A stretch of 64,000 bases of DNA from Maricaulis salignorans (GTDB taxonomy: Bacteria; Pseudomonadota; Alphaproteobacteria; Caulobacterales; Aquidulcibacteraceae). The stretch covers positions 98,452 through 162,451 of the forward strand of contig CAMDDL010000003.1 in the NCBI GenBank assembly GCA_945891505.1, in the 5' to 3' direction. A model generated the notes under the pieces. That model was given only the letters and a program-made list of their open reading frames with translations. It searched no databases and was not told where the DNA came from. Positions 17,282 through 26,452 of this stretch are shown here, piece after piece (the first letter of the stretch is position 1; every line of letters starts with the position of its first letter). The translations under genes were made by a program, and so were the position numbers.

Positions 17282-18220
17282 TCAACCGAAGTTTTGCGTA
17301 GCAGCCATGGCCCCCATCCGACCAGCAATAAAGTGAAACTCTGCAACGGTTTCTTCGATAATGTCGCATGCAGACTTGATCTCGTCGATGAGCCCCGATG
17401 TTTGACCAGCGAGACCCACGGCAGCCTCCATATCGCCACCAAAATAGAGATCGAGAATGCCCTTGAACGTATCGGGCGGCATAACACCAGCGTCATAGAT
17501 CGCAGCGGTTCTTTGGGTCTTCAACGCACGAATACACGGGCTCGCCTTTTTATTAAGGACATAAGTTCCCGTTTCCTTGGCATCGAGAATGGCTTGCTTG
17601 TAATTGTGATGAACCGGGCTTTCAGCGCAACTAACAAAGCGCGTGCCCATTTGGACAGCTTCTGCCCCTAAAGCGAAAGCTGCAGCCATGCCCTTGCCGT
17701 CACAAATGCCACCGGCAGCGACCAAGGGCACATCGGTGACCTTGCGGATCGCCTGTAAGAGCACGAGGGTGGAGACTTCCTCAGGGTTTTTGAAACCGCC
17801 GCCTTCTGCGCCTTCGACGACCAAGCCATCGATCCCTGCCTCAACGCATTTCAGCGCAGCATCGACCGTTGGCACGGCATGATAGACGACGATCCCGGCG
17901 GCCTTGAGGGGTGCGATGAACTTCGCGGGGCTGCCCGCAGAAGTGGTGACAAATTTGACGCCAGACTCACAGATGAACTGCAAAATCGCGTCATTTTTCA
18001 AAAACATGATAGGAAGATTGACACCAAATGGAGCGGACGTCAGCGTCTTCATTTTCAGGATTTCCGCTTGGCAATTCTCTGTTTCACCAGAGGACGTTTC
18101 AATCACGCCAAGCCCGCCTGCTTCACACACAGCTGAAGCCAATTGCGAGCGGGCGATCCAGCCCATTGGCGCTTGGACGATGGGATATTTTGCACCCGTG
18201 TGGGCCAAGAAGCGGTTCAT
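17282..18220 (-). CDS. Nitronate monooxygenase / 2-nitropropane dioxygenase-like FMN enzyme
   Basis: A 312-residue TIM-barrel flavoprotein of the NMO/FabK-like family. The N-terminal YPIVQAPMGWIA, the central GLVVEGAEGGGF and the FMN-phosphate loop VPLVAAGGICDGKGMAAAFALGAEAVQMGTRF (split here only by description) are characteristic. Members oxidise alkyl nitronates, detoxifying compounds such as propionate-3-nitronate, while others are enoyl reductases. The first is more likely because the upstream FabK features are absent, but this is inference. The gene is convergent with the TadG-like gene and lies 23 bp downstream of the acylase gene on the same strand, so co-transcription is possible. 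Confidence 0.85.
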   Translation of the reverse strand: MNRFLAHTGAKYPIVQAPMGWIARSQLASAVCEAGGLGVIETSSGETENCQAEILKMKTLTSAPFGVNLPIMFLKNDAILQFICESGVKFVTTSAGSPAKFIAPLKAAGIVVYHAVPTVDAALKCVEAGIDGLVVEGAEGGGFKNPEEVSTLVLLQAIRKVTDVPLVAAGGICDGKGMAAAFALGAEAVQMGTRFVSCAESPVHHNYKQAILDAKETGTYVLNKKASPCIRALKTQRTAAIYDAGVMPPDTFKGILDLYFGGDMEAAVGLAGQTSGLIDEIKSACDIIEETVAEFHFIAGRMGAMAATQNFG

Positions 18221-18243
18221 AGCGATTTCCTTCCTTCAGGTGT

Positions 18244-20358
18244 TTAGCGGCCGGGCCGATAGCTGCGCTCAATCTGACCAGCAAGGTCGGCACGATTAAA
18301 CAGAACGGGCTTTGTCTTCATCTCGACAAACAGCTTGCCCTGATCGGCATAGTGGGGTGAGGCTTTGTCCAAAGTGGCGGAGCCATACTGATGGATGCTT
18401 TGCGACGATAATTTGCCCGCCTTATCCCAGCTGACGAACATGATGAACGTATCGCCGCCATTTGCTGTCAGCGTGCCATCCTTCTGCGTCTCGCCATAGA
18501 CGGCACGAAAAACGTCTGGGCCGCCGTCGACGGGTAGGTCTAACGTGCCACGCCGATAGCGATTTACCTCCCCCCAAGTGGGATCAAGACGCCCGAAATT
18601 GGTTTTGAGTTGGGTGATGGCGGCATCTAAAGCTGGCCGCAACGGAGGTAAAGGCTCTCCATTTTCAGCTGCCCGGCCAATTGGCTGGCCCATCAGGACG
18701 GCCAATGCCGCCCCGCGGCTGGTGCGATCCGTGCTCAGGTCCCACGCCTTTAGGACTTTTTGCGCTTCGGCTAAATCAGGATTGCCGGTGGCATCATAGG
18801 TCAAAGCTTCGCGAATAAGGCCTGCTAGGATCCCCTTCTCACTATAGGCGAGATCATACTTATAGGCCTCAAACTCTTCGGCTGAGATAGACGGGTCTAG
18901 GGCATAGGTTTCCAGCACACGGTACGCCCGATTGGTCATATTAGTTTGTAGGCCCAGGTGCGCGCCAAGGGTTTCAGGACGAATATTGTCTGGGCCATCT
19001 GTGGCAATTAGTGGATTATTGTTAGAATTGAAAACCAAACCTGATTGCGGGTTCCAAAGCTGGGGCAGCTTGTCGAATGGCACGCGGTCCTTCCACAAAA
19101 GGTCGCTGCGATCACCGGGCAATATGCCTTGCCAATCCACACCATCCTTGCGGACTGGAAATTGCCCGTTGGAGAGATAGCCGACATTGCCCGCTTCATC
19201 GGCATAGATGAAGTTGATGCTAGGCAGGGCTTGCATCGCCATGGCCGCGCGCCACTCAGTAAGATTTTTCGCCTTATTGATCGCCATATATTGGTTTGGC
19301 TGGCGTAATTCCCCTTGCCCGGCATAACTGACAGCAAAAATTCCACGATCGGTCTCTAAGGCAGGGCCATGCACCGACCACAATAGATCGCGCTTCACGG
19401 TCCACAGAATAGGGCCCCAAACTTTCACTTTGAATGTGGCGACCTTTTTTTCAAAGGGCACCCATTTGCCGTCTAGCAAATATTGCCCAGGCTTCTTCGG
19501 GTCGGTCGTGAGGCGGTAAACGTCTGCTAGATCAGGCTTATTGACGGTACTGGCCCAGCCCAAATGTGCATTATGCCCGTGCAACATAAAGGGGGAGCCC
19601 GGGAAAAAGCCGCCCGCGACATGCCAACCTTCACCGCTATCCAACACAGCTTCATACCACGCCACCATGCCATCATAGGGCTGGTGCGAATTGACCAAGA
19701 GACGGGTTGCGCCATCGGCGGAACGTTTGGGCGCGATGGCAATCCCGTTAGAACCTTTAGGGGGGGCTTTGTCGGGTGCAGGCGCAGGGTCTAGGATCGA
19801 CTTGAAAACTTTATCCAGCCCATAGAAAAATGGCCCCCGAAACACGGTGCCCGCTGCCACATCCTTGCCGGACAAAGGCAAAAGACCACTGGGCACTTTG
19901 GTTGGGTTTTGTGCGGCATACAAGTTCACCCCATCGGCATAGGCTTGCATGATCGCGCGCGCTTCTGGCGTAATGTCGCGTTCGTAGCCGGCATCCACAC
20001 TGTCCCAGACTCTCAGCAATTGCACCAGATAATCACCAATGGCCGCATCCTTGCCCTTAGTCTCGCTCATGGTGCCGCGTGTGGCCAGGACGGCTTCAGT
20101 GATCGTGGCAAAGTCATCTTCGGAGTGCGCATAACCCATACCAAACGCGACATCGACATCGCGCGGCCCTGAGATATGAGGCACGCCAAATTTATCGCGC
20201 TCGACCAACGCATTATAAGTCTTGGCTTTTTCAAGATAGGGGGCCGGATTGATCGCCTCAGGGAACAAGGCCAGTCGAACGCCAGCCGCATGGGCCCCAC
20301 CGGCCAAGATAAGGATCAAGAGACCAGCCGCCAAGCCGATCTTGCCAATTTTGCCCAT
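18244..20358 (-). CDS. Penicillin-acylase-family (Ntn) amidohydrolase, exported
   Basis: A 704-residue precursor with an N-terminal signal (LAAGLLILILAGGAHA) and the penicillin amidase fold. Family features include VERDKFGVPHISG, the AFGMGYAHSEDD alpha-chain motif, the Gly202-Ser203 autocleavage site in PPKGSNGIAIAP, and LLVNSHQPYD shortly after. Ser203 would be the catalytic N-terminal nucleophile of the beta chain in the periplasm. The family includes penicillin, cephalosporin, cyclic lipopeptide and acyl-homoserine-lactone acylases. The sequence alone does not say which amide is cut. The NMO-like gene follows on the same strand. The divergent 176-bp gap to the MDR gene should hold promoters for both directions. 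Confidence 0.88.
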   Translation of the reverse strand: MGKIGKIGLAAGLLILILAGGAHAAGVRLALFPEAINPAPYLEKAKTYNALVERDKFGVPHISGPRDVDVAFGMGYAHSEDDFATITEAVLATRGTMSETKGKDAAIGDYLVQLLRVWDSVDAGYERDITPEARAIMQAYADGVNLYAAQNPTKVPSGLLPLSGKDVAAGTVFRGPFFYGLDKVFKSILDPAPAPDKAPPKGSNGIAIAPKRSADGATRLLVNSHQPYDGMVAWYEAVLDSGEGWHVAGGFFPGSPFMLHGHNAHLGWASTVNKPDLADVYRLTTDPKKPGQYLLDGKWVPFEKKVATFKVKVWGPILWTVKRDLLWSVHGPALETDRGIFAVSYAGQGELRQPNQYMAINKAKNLTEWRAAMAMQALPSINFIYADEAGNVGYLSNGQFPVRKDGVDWQGILPGDRSDLLWKDRVPFDKLPQLWNPQSGLVFNSNNNPLIATDGPDNIRPETLGAHLGLQTNMTNRAYRVLETYALDPSISAEEFEAYKYDLAYSEKGILAGLIREALTYDATGNPDLAEAQKVLKAWDLSTDRTSRGAALAVLMGQPIGRAAENGEPLPPLRPALDAAITQLKTNFGRLDPTWGEVNRYRRGTLDLPVDGGPDVFRAVYGETQKDGTLTANGGDTFIMFVSWDKAGKLSSQSIHQYGSATLDKASPHYADQGKLFVEMKTKPVLFNRADLAGQIERSYRPGR

Positions 20359-20534
20359 GATGTTGCCCCCTTGAGCGCTTATGAAGCCGCGCTCTTAATC
20401 CATCTTGGTAACGCAATTGTGGGCAATGTCTATGGGGGTGAGAGGGTAGATTATCTGCGCTCTGCGATTTTCCGCGACAAGTCCGCCGGTGTGCGTTAGC
20501 AAAGATCAAAACCATAACTTGCGGAGAAAACACC

Positions 20535-21665
20535 ATGAGCGACACCCAACTGCACGGCCTTGAATTGCGGTCTACCGTTACGTCTGAAGGCCAATTGATC
20601 CTGAATCTCGAACCTGTCGCAATCGATGCACCGGGCCCTGATGAAGTGATTGTTCAAGTTGAAGCTTCGCCAATCAATCCCTCTGATCTAGGGCTGCTGT
20701 TAGGGCCCGCAGACATGGCGACCTTGGTGGCCAGTGGCACGCCAGACCGGCCTGTTCTGACCGCAACCATCCCGCCAGCTCGCATGGGGATGATGAAGCC
20801 CCGTTTGGATGCCTCTATGGCCGTCGGCAATGAAGGCGCTGGGACCGTTGTCCGCGCTGGGGCCAATGTTGCTGGCATGCTGGGCAAGAAAGTCGGCATG
20901 TTTGGCGGCTCAATGTATGCCACGTATCGCAAGCTGTTGGCCCGCGATTGCTCGCCTCTGCCAGAAGGTGCAACCTCCGCTGATGGAGCCTCGATGTTTG
21001 TGAACCCCCTCACTGCTCTGGCCATGGTGGAGACGATGAAGCGCGAAGGTCATGTCGCGCTCGTCCACACCGCCGCCGCGTCCAATCTTGGCCAAATGCT
21101 GAACAAAATCTGCCTCGCCGATGATGTCCCCTTGGTCAATATCGTCCGAAGTGCGGAGCAAGCCCAAATCCTCAAAGATATTGGTGCGAAATACGTGGTC
21201 GATTCGACTTCGGAAACCTTCCAAGCAGACCTGACCGACGCCGTCACTGAAACCAAAGCCACCATCGCTTTTGACGCGATTGGCGGTGGACGTTTGGCCA
21301 ATTCGATCTTGCACGCGATGGAAGCGGCGGCTAACCGCAATGCCAAGGAATACAGCCGCTATGGCTCATCCACCTTCAAGCAAGTCTATATCTACGGCGG
21401 CCTCGATTTGCGCCCAACCGAATTAGATCGCGGCTTTGGCCTATCGTGGAGCGTGAGTGGCTTCTTGTTGACGCCTTTCTTGCAGAAGATTGGCCTTGAA
21501 GCCGCACTGGGTCTGCGCCAACGGGTAGCACTCGAGCTAACCACCACTTTCGCAAGCCACTATACCTCGACCTTGTCCTTGGCCGAGGCCCTGCACCCGG
21601 ATCATGCGCGTGCTTATGCCCGCAAAGCGACAGGCGAGAAATACTTGATCAATCCAAGTATTTAG
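20535..21665 (+). CDS. MDR-family dehydrogenase (zinc-independent)
   Basis: A 376-residue medium-chain dehydrogenase/reductase. The N-terminal GroES-like domain contains VQVEASPINPSDLGLLLG and VGNEGAGTVV. The Rossmann domain has VHTAAASNLGQMLNKI in place of the classic glycine motif, then the VVDSTSE and IAFDAIGGG stretches. The cysteine and histidine zinc ligands of alcohol dehydrogenases are not evident. GGAGAA sits just upstream of ATG 20535. It is divergent from the acylase gene and overlaps the convergent LacI-type regulator by four bases. The substrate is unknown. Confidence 0.85.
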   Translation: MSDTQLHGLELRSTVTSEGQLILNLEPVAIDAPGPDEVIVQVEASPINPSDLGLLLGPADMATLVASGTPDRPVLTATIPPARMGMMKPRLDASMAVGNEGAGTVVRAGANVAGMLGKKVGMFGGSMYATYRKLLARDCSPLPEGATSADGASMFVNPLTALAMVETMKREGHVALVHTAAASNLGQMLNKICLADDVPLVNIVRSAEQAQILKDIGAKYVVDSTSETFQADLTDAVTETKATIAFDAIGGGRLANSILHAMEAAANRNAKEYSRYGSSTFKQVYIYGGLDLRPTELDRGFGLSWSVSGFLLTPFLQKIGLEAALGLRQRVALELTTTFASHYTSTLSLAEALHPDHARAYARKATGEKYLINPSI

Positions 21666-22708
21666 AATTTAGGCGGAGCAGTGCTTGCGCGTTCAACAAG
21701 CGAACCCGGCACCAAATAGGGGTGTTCGCTTGGTGAGGTGGCTTGATGGATCAACAGTTCAACGGCCTTAGAGAAAGTGGCTGCGATCGGTTGATCCACG
21801 GCTGTCAATTGTGGCGTTGTGAACCGAACGACCGGCGTGTTGTCAAAGCTGATAATCGACAGATCGCCCGGCACGGCCAGATTGCGCTCATGGGCGATGT
21901 CCAAAGTCGCTAGAGCCATTTGATCATTGCTGGCGATGATGGCGGTGGGTGCGGGATCAAGGTTGAGAAGCGCTAATGCGGCCTCGCGACCACTCTCATA
22001 GCTAAAGTCCCCCGGGACGCATAAGCCCGCATCTTGCAGGCCCGCTTGCGCCATAGCCTGCCGCCAACCCTCGACGCGCCAGTGCGACAAATTATAGTCG
22101 GGCGCGCCAGCAATAAAGCCGATCCTTTTATGACCAAGTCCGATCAAGTGCTGGGTTGCCTGAGCAGCCGATCCTGCATCACCCATATGGATGGCGAAGC
22201 CACTGCCCGGCGACAAAGAACCAATCCGCGCAAACGGTATTTTGCGCTCATCCAAAAGTTTGGTGATTAAAGGGTTCTCAGAGTGCGGCGGTGTTAGGAT
22301 TATACCATCGGGCTGAAGGGCCGCGATGGTGCCACTTAATTCGCGCTCAACATGGTCATTATGGGTGTCGACGAGTTCAAAGATCATCCGATAGCCATGC
22401 TCAGCGCTCGTCAGCATGCCCCCTAAAAGCATCTGGTCAACCCAGTCCGCGCCACGACGCGCGCGCCATTCAGAGATCGTCCGCTCCCGGTCATTGATGA
22501 CCAAAATGAGGTAGGAACGCGAGCCACTCATGCGTTGGGCGGCGATGGAGGGGACATAGTGCAGCTTCTCAATCGAGGCTTGCACCCGCGCCTTCATTTC
22601 AGGGCGGACATTCGGTTCATTATTGATGACACGGCTGACCGTCTGCAACGAGACGCCCGCATCTGCTGCGACATGGGAGATGGTAACCGATTGATTCCGG
22701 CGCGCCAT
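21662..22708 (-). CDS. LacI-family transcriptional regulator of the beta-glucan locus
   Basis: A 348-residue LacI/GalR-type regulator. The N-terminal helix-turn-helix reads VTISHVAADAGVSLQTVSRV, followed by the hinge helix region YVPSIAAQRMSGSRS. The periplasmic-binding-protein-like effector domain follows (DGIILTPPHSEN, HKRIGFIAGAP, AIIASNDQMALATL, ISFDNTPV). It lies directly downstream of the receptor gene on the same strand. It is the natural candidate to bind the TGTGAACGTTCACA-like palindromes found at 26356-26389 and 32084-32097. A sugar released from the glucan is the likely inducer. That assignment rests on position and operator type, not on any direct proof. Confidence 0.9.
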   Translation of the reverse strand: MARRNQSVTISHVAADAGVSLQTVSRVINNEPNVRPEMKARVQASIEKLHYVPSIAAQRMSGSRSYLILVINDRERTISEWRARRGADWVDQMLLGGMLTSAEHGYRMIFELVDTHNDHVERELSGTIAALQPDGIILTPPHSENPLITKLLDERKIPFARIGSLSPGSGFAIHMGDAGSAAQATQHLIGLGHKRIGFIAGAPDYNLSHWRVEGWRQAMAQAGLQDAGLCVPGDFSYESGREAALALLNLDPAPTAIIASNDQMALATLDIAHERNLAVPGDLSIISFDNTPVVRFTTPQLTAVDQPIAATFSKAVELLIHQATSPSEHPYLVPGSLVERASTAPPKF

Positions 22709-23011
22709 AAGCTACCCCCTTACCACCTGCATAAGCGCAGACTTTACGCGCAGGTCGGCGTCAAAAAGCAGCAGGGTATCTCCAGAATGCAATGGAATGC
22801 CTTTCATGAAAATCGACACAATCTTGATAACCGGAAACAAATTCGGAGCACTACCCCTAGAGGTTAAGTCACGAACAATCAAAAGGTATAACAAATCTAC
22901 ACTGAAAATTGATTGATCGCCAAAAGGTTAGCTTGTCCGCGCATCAAGTGGAAGCTCTCTTCAACCAATTACGAGTTAAAGCCGTACTTGAAGCTAAAAC
23001 AACGGGCGAAA
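22709..23011. other. Intergenic stretch between receptor and LacI-type gene
   Basis: No credible gene is visible in either direction. The part nearest the regulator should carry its promoter, since the receptor terminator at 23012-23043 probably separates the two transcripts. I found no copy of the TGTGAACGTTCACA-like operator here, so the regulator does not look autoregulated through that site. Confidence 0.5.
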
Positions 23012-23043
23012 AGCGAGCCTTGGGGATTAATCCAAGGCTCGCT
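23012..23043 (-). terminator. Rho-independent terminator of the TonB-dependent receptor
   Basis: A perfect 12-bp stem is formed by 23012-23023 and 23032-23043 (AGCGAGCCTTGG / CCAAGGCTCGCT) with an 8-nt loop, starting 13 bp after the receptor stop. On the minus strand it is followed by TTTCG, a weak U tract. The stem is GC-rich and well placed. Confidence 0.7.
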
Positions 23044-23056
23044 CGTGCCGGATAGA

Positions 23057-26000
23057 TTAGAACTCTACCCGCGCCATCAAGGTGAAGCGACGGTCGTTGC
23101 GGAAGGCCGAACGCGTCACCCGTGTGCCTTTGAAGTCAATAACCTGACTGGTCTGAGTAACTTCATCCAGCAAGTTCACGCCTTGGATCCCGAACTTAAC
23201 CCGTGGCGTCCACGAGTAGAAGATTGAGCCGTCTAGTTGACCTGTCTCCTCGCCATAAATGGGCGAGAACGGGAAGATCACATCGCGCGGTGTCTGCAAG
23301 AACTCTGACCGCCAATTATAGGCCAGACGCATCGCAATCGGGCCCTTTTCATAGAAGCCGACCGCGTTGATCGTGTGTTCCGAGACCCCTGCCAGTGGCG
23401 TATTACCCGCAAATGGGCTCTGCTCTGCGCCGAGGTTTGAGTTACTGAAGTCGCCCGCATCCACATAAGTATAGGTGAATTGGGTACCAAGTCCGCTCAA
23501 CAGGCCGGGCAAGAAGTCGTAGGTCTGCTGATAGGAAACCTCGACCCCTTTCAAGATGCCGCCATCGCTATTGACTGGACCATTGACCAGAACATCGGTG
23601 GAGACGCCCTTTGGACTGGTGAACTTACGAACCGTAGCCCCACCATTCACAATGCCCTGAATGTCCTTCATGAAGGCCGAAACCGCGACATAGCCCACTT
23701 TGGCAAAATACCATTCGTATGACAGGTCGTAGTTCCAAGATTCAACTGGACGCAGGAGACGGTTACCTGTGCCAATCTGGAAGAGCGGCCCTGTTGCCAA
23801 GGTACCGCCAGCTTTCAGGCTTGCGGTATTGTCTGAAATACCGCCGCCCGTTGCGAAAGCATTCAGGTCTGGCCGCGAAATACCCTTTGAGATTGCCATG
23901 CGTACCAGCATGCCATTGCCAAAGTCGGCCTTCGCATTGAAGCTTGGCAGAACATGGTCGAACTCAATGTCGGCACTGTCGTCAATCTCTTCGCCGGTAA
24001 AGACCGCGGCAAATTCAGCCAGTCGTGTGGTCGAGAGGCCGCAATAGCCCGGAGCAACTTGGCCGACTTGAACCCGGCTGCAGGCATTCTGCAACTCAGC
24101 GACACTAACCTTACCGTCGCCATTACCACCCGATCCAGCAGAATCGAAGAATTCGCCCGTTGGTAGTTTGATCGCGCCGGCACTTTGCACGGTGGTCTTC
24201 ACATAGCGCAGGCCAATATTACCCGTGATCTTGAGGTCACTGGAAAAATCTTTGCCAAAGTCCACGCGGGCGAAGGCGGCCGAGGTCAATTCTTCCACGT
24301 CCGAAATTTCACCAACGGTCCAAGGACCACCTGCCACATTGCCCGAACGCACAGAAATTGGGAACCAAGCGTTCGGGGTGAGGGTCGATGCGGTGATCGC
24401 ATTCGCTTGCCTGCGGATTTCGCCGCTCAGATAGTCGCGAACGGTGTTGTCGCCGCCGAAGAAGAAGGCAGAGCCATCACCCAAAGGCACCGGCACATTG
24501 CCGCGCTGGAAGTTGTTGCCGAATGGATTGCGAACGTTGGAGGAACCAGGGAAGTCCTTGGCATAAGCACCACCGCACCCGAAAGCTTGGAAGTCACCGC
24601 AGTTCCAATTGCCGCCGCGACCAGTCCAAGGTGCACCCAAATTGCCCCAGTTAGAGAAGTTGGCGTTGCGCGTGATACGCGAGCGATCACCCCAACGTGC
24701 GCCAAATCGCACACCCTTGAAGAAGCCGTCTTCTTTCAAGTCATAAGCACCGTCGAGACGCACGCTGGTCATCTCGCCTTCGTTATAGACTTGGTTGTCC
24801 AGCAAGAACCAATAGAAGGTCTTGGATGGATCGGTGAAATAGCTCGCTGGCGAAGTGGCCAGACCGGGTTGCAGGAACTGCACCAGAGGGGTCTCGCCGG
24901 TATTGTCGATATAGACATCGCTATAAGTCTGCATCGCCGAGATCAAGCCATTCTCGGTGCGGTCCGATGCGATGTGCTGGGCTTCGAAGTTGAAGCGCAA
25001 GCGGTCGGTTGGACTGAACTTTACAGTCAGCGACACGTCTTCGGTCGAGGCTTCATCTTCGCGCTGGAAGCGCAGCAACTCGGTTGGAATACCACGGCCG
25101 CCTGTGAAGGGCTGAAGCTGGGTCAACGTACCTTTGGCGAACTGATTGCCAGCAAACGTCGCGGTCGTTCCGGGGGCGATGACTGGGAATAAGCCGTCGT
25201 CATTGACCAAAGCCAAAGCCGAGAATTCTTCCAAAGTCGCTTCCGTGGTTGCCTTCAAGTATTCAAGCGTGGCCAACCAGCGCTTGTCATTGCTTTCCCA
25301 CTGCCCGACAATCGACATCGCATCGCGGTCACGGGTTAGATCGGTCGTACGTACGCCTGCGCCCTTTGGTACAAAGACAGCATTGGTCGGTGGGAAATTC
25401 GATGCGTTAAACGCTTGCCCGCCGCTGAAACCGCCAGAACCCACAGCACGCACACGGATACAGGCCGTAGTCAGCGACGCATCGCGGTAGCACGGGTCGG
25501 TAATCTGGGATGCATCTGTCTTGGTCACCAATTGCGATTGGGCATAGGCAACTTGCACACCAAAGGTGCCGACTTCAGTTTCATAGGTGTTGGAACCCAA
25601 GAAGGAGAAGCCAGGCGACCATTTTTTTGCCATGTCGCCGTAATTGCTTTCAAGCGTGCCTGCGAAGCGTGGGCCCTTTTTGTCGAGCGGCTTCCGCGTG
25701 ACGAGATTGACCGTGCCAGAGATGCCGCCGTCAATCATGTCTGCGGTGGCATTCTTGAACACTTCCACGCGGCCCAAAAGCTCTGGCGAGACGTCGTTGA
25801 ACGAAAGTTCGCGGCCGCCGTTTGCGGAGAAGATATCGCGGCCATTCAACTCAGAACGCACGTAAGGCAAGCCGCGGATGATGACGCCAGAACCTTCGAC
25901 CGAGAAACGGTCTGGGTCATTGCGCTGCTCAAAGCGGGAAATGTTGATGCCTGGAATACGCTGCAGGGCTTCTGCCACCGAACGGTCTGGCAAAGCGCCA

Positions 26001-26287
26001 ATGTCTTCAGCGGTAACCACATCCACGAAAGTGTCGAGATTGCGCTTGATCGATTGCGCATTTTGCAACGAGCGGCGGAAGCCCGTTACCACGATGACTT
26101 CGGCAGGCGCTTCTGCTTCCTGCGTTGCAGGGGGAGAGGTTTCGGCTGGCTTAGCCGGCTCTGCTGCTGTCTGCGCGAATGCAGGCTGCGAAACCAGCGC
26201 CAAAAGGGCGAGACTGGATGCGGTCGTCAAAGCGGTAAACCGCCGAGACCGAGACGTGGTTGTGCCTGCGTTGAGTTGATAGGCCAA
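23057..26287 (-). CDS. TonB-dependent outer-membrane receptor (oligosaccharide type)
   Basis: A 1076-residue outer-membrane transporter. It has a signal peptide (ALTTASSLALLALVSQPAFA), a TonB-box-like EVIVVTGFRRS, and a plug domain with LPDRSVAEALQRIPGINI and IIRGLPYVRSELNG. A long beta-barrel ends in the aromatic RFTLMARVEF. The plug and length match the proteobacterial TonB-dependent receptors that sit with tryptophan-halogenase-like genes in carbohydrate loci. I start it at TTG 26287, which has GGGGAGG 5 nt upstream and gives a normal signal peptide. In-frame ATGs further up would add 27 odd residues. Neighbouring GH16, GH3 and permease genes make beta-glucan oligosaccharides the likely cargo. 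Two operator-like palindromes lie about 70-100 bp upstream. Confidence 0.93.
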   Translation of the reverse strand: MAYQLNAGTTTSRSRRFTALTTASSLALLALVSQPAFAQTAAEPAKPAETSPPATQEAEAPAEVIVVTGFRRSLQNAQSIKRNLDTFVDVVTAEDIGALPDRSVAEALQRIPGINISRFEQRNDPDRFSVEGSGVIIRGLPYVRSELNGRDIFSANGGRELSFNDVSPELLGRVEVFKNATADMIDGGISGTVNLVTRKPLDKKGPRFAGTLESNYGDMAKKWSPGFSFLGSNTYETEVGTFGVQVAYAQSQLVTKTDASQITDPCYRDASLTTACIRVRAVGSGGFSGGQAFNASNFPPTNAVFVPKGAGVRTTDLTRDRDAMSIVGQWESNDKRWLATLEYLKATTEATLEEFSALALVNDDGLFPVIAPGTTATFAGNQFAKGTLTQLQPFTGGRGIPTELLRFQREDEASTEDVSLTVKFSPTDRLRFNFEAQHIASDRTENGLISAMQTYSDVYIDNTGETPLVQFLQPGLATSPASYFTDPSKTFYWFLLDNQVYNEGEMTSVRLDGAYDLKEDGFFKGVRFGARWGDRSRITRNANFSNWGNLGAPWTGRGGNWNCGDFQAFGCGGAYAKDFPGSSNVRNPFGNNFQRGNVPVPLGDGSAFFFGGDNTVRDYLSGEIRRQANAITASTLTPNAWFPISVRSGNVAGGPWTVGEISDVEELTSAAFARVDFGKDFSSDLKITGNIGLRYVKTTVQSAGAIKLPTGEFFDSAGSGGNGDGKVSVAELQNACSRVQVGQVAPGYCGLSTTRLAEFAAVFTGEEIDDSADIEFDHVLPSFNAKADFGNGMLVRMAISKGISRPDLNAFATGGGISDNTASLKAGGTLATGPLFQIGTGNRLLRPVESWNYDLSYEWYFAKVGYVAVSAFMKDIQGIVNGGATVRKFTSPKGVSTDVLVNGPVNSDGGILKGVEVSYQQTYDFLPGLLSGLGTQFTYTYVDAGDFSNSNLGAEQSPFAGNTPLAGVSEHTINAVGFYEKGPIAMRLAYNWRSEFLQTPRDVIFPFSPIYGEETGQLDGSIFYSWTPRVKFGIQGVNLLDEVTQTSQVIDFKGTRVTRSAFRNDRRFTLMARVEF

Positions 26288-26355
26288 ATTTTCCTCCCCT
26301 GACTCCCTTCTTTTTTGAAGGAAGCTAATCATATTGAGTGACGCATAACCGCAAT

Positions 26356-26389
26356 TGAGAGCGTTCACAAGAAAAAATGAACGTTCACA
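26356..26389. promoter_or_regulatory. Paired LacI-type operator sites in the receptor/halogenase divergent promoter
   Basis: Two related 14-mers lie 20 bp apart: TGAGAGCGTTCACA at 26356-26369 and AATGAACGTTCACA at 26376-26389. The core of the second, TGAACGTTCA, is a perfect palindrome with the central CG typical of LacI-family sites. The first differs by one base from the site at 32084-32097. Both sites lie between the divergent starts at 26287 and 26453, so one bound regulator could control both genes. Confidence 0.65.
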
Positions 26390-26452
26390 TTTGCGTCATC
26401 CGTGTTAGATGGCAAGAAAATACAGTTAAAGTGAATCCGGGGGTAATGAGAC

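Noticed and set aside
24185..25192. 335-codon open frame antisense to the TonB-dependent receptor
   Set aside because: It mirrors the receptor gene in a GC-rich third-position frame, has no ribosome-binding site, and its translation lacks any family motif.
25415..26302. 295-codon open frame antisense to the receptor N-terminus
   Set aside because: Same kind of shadow; the receptor frame has signal peptide, plug motifs and a good start.
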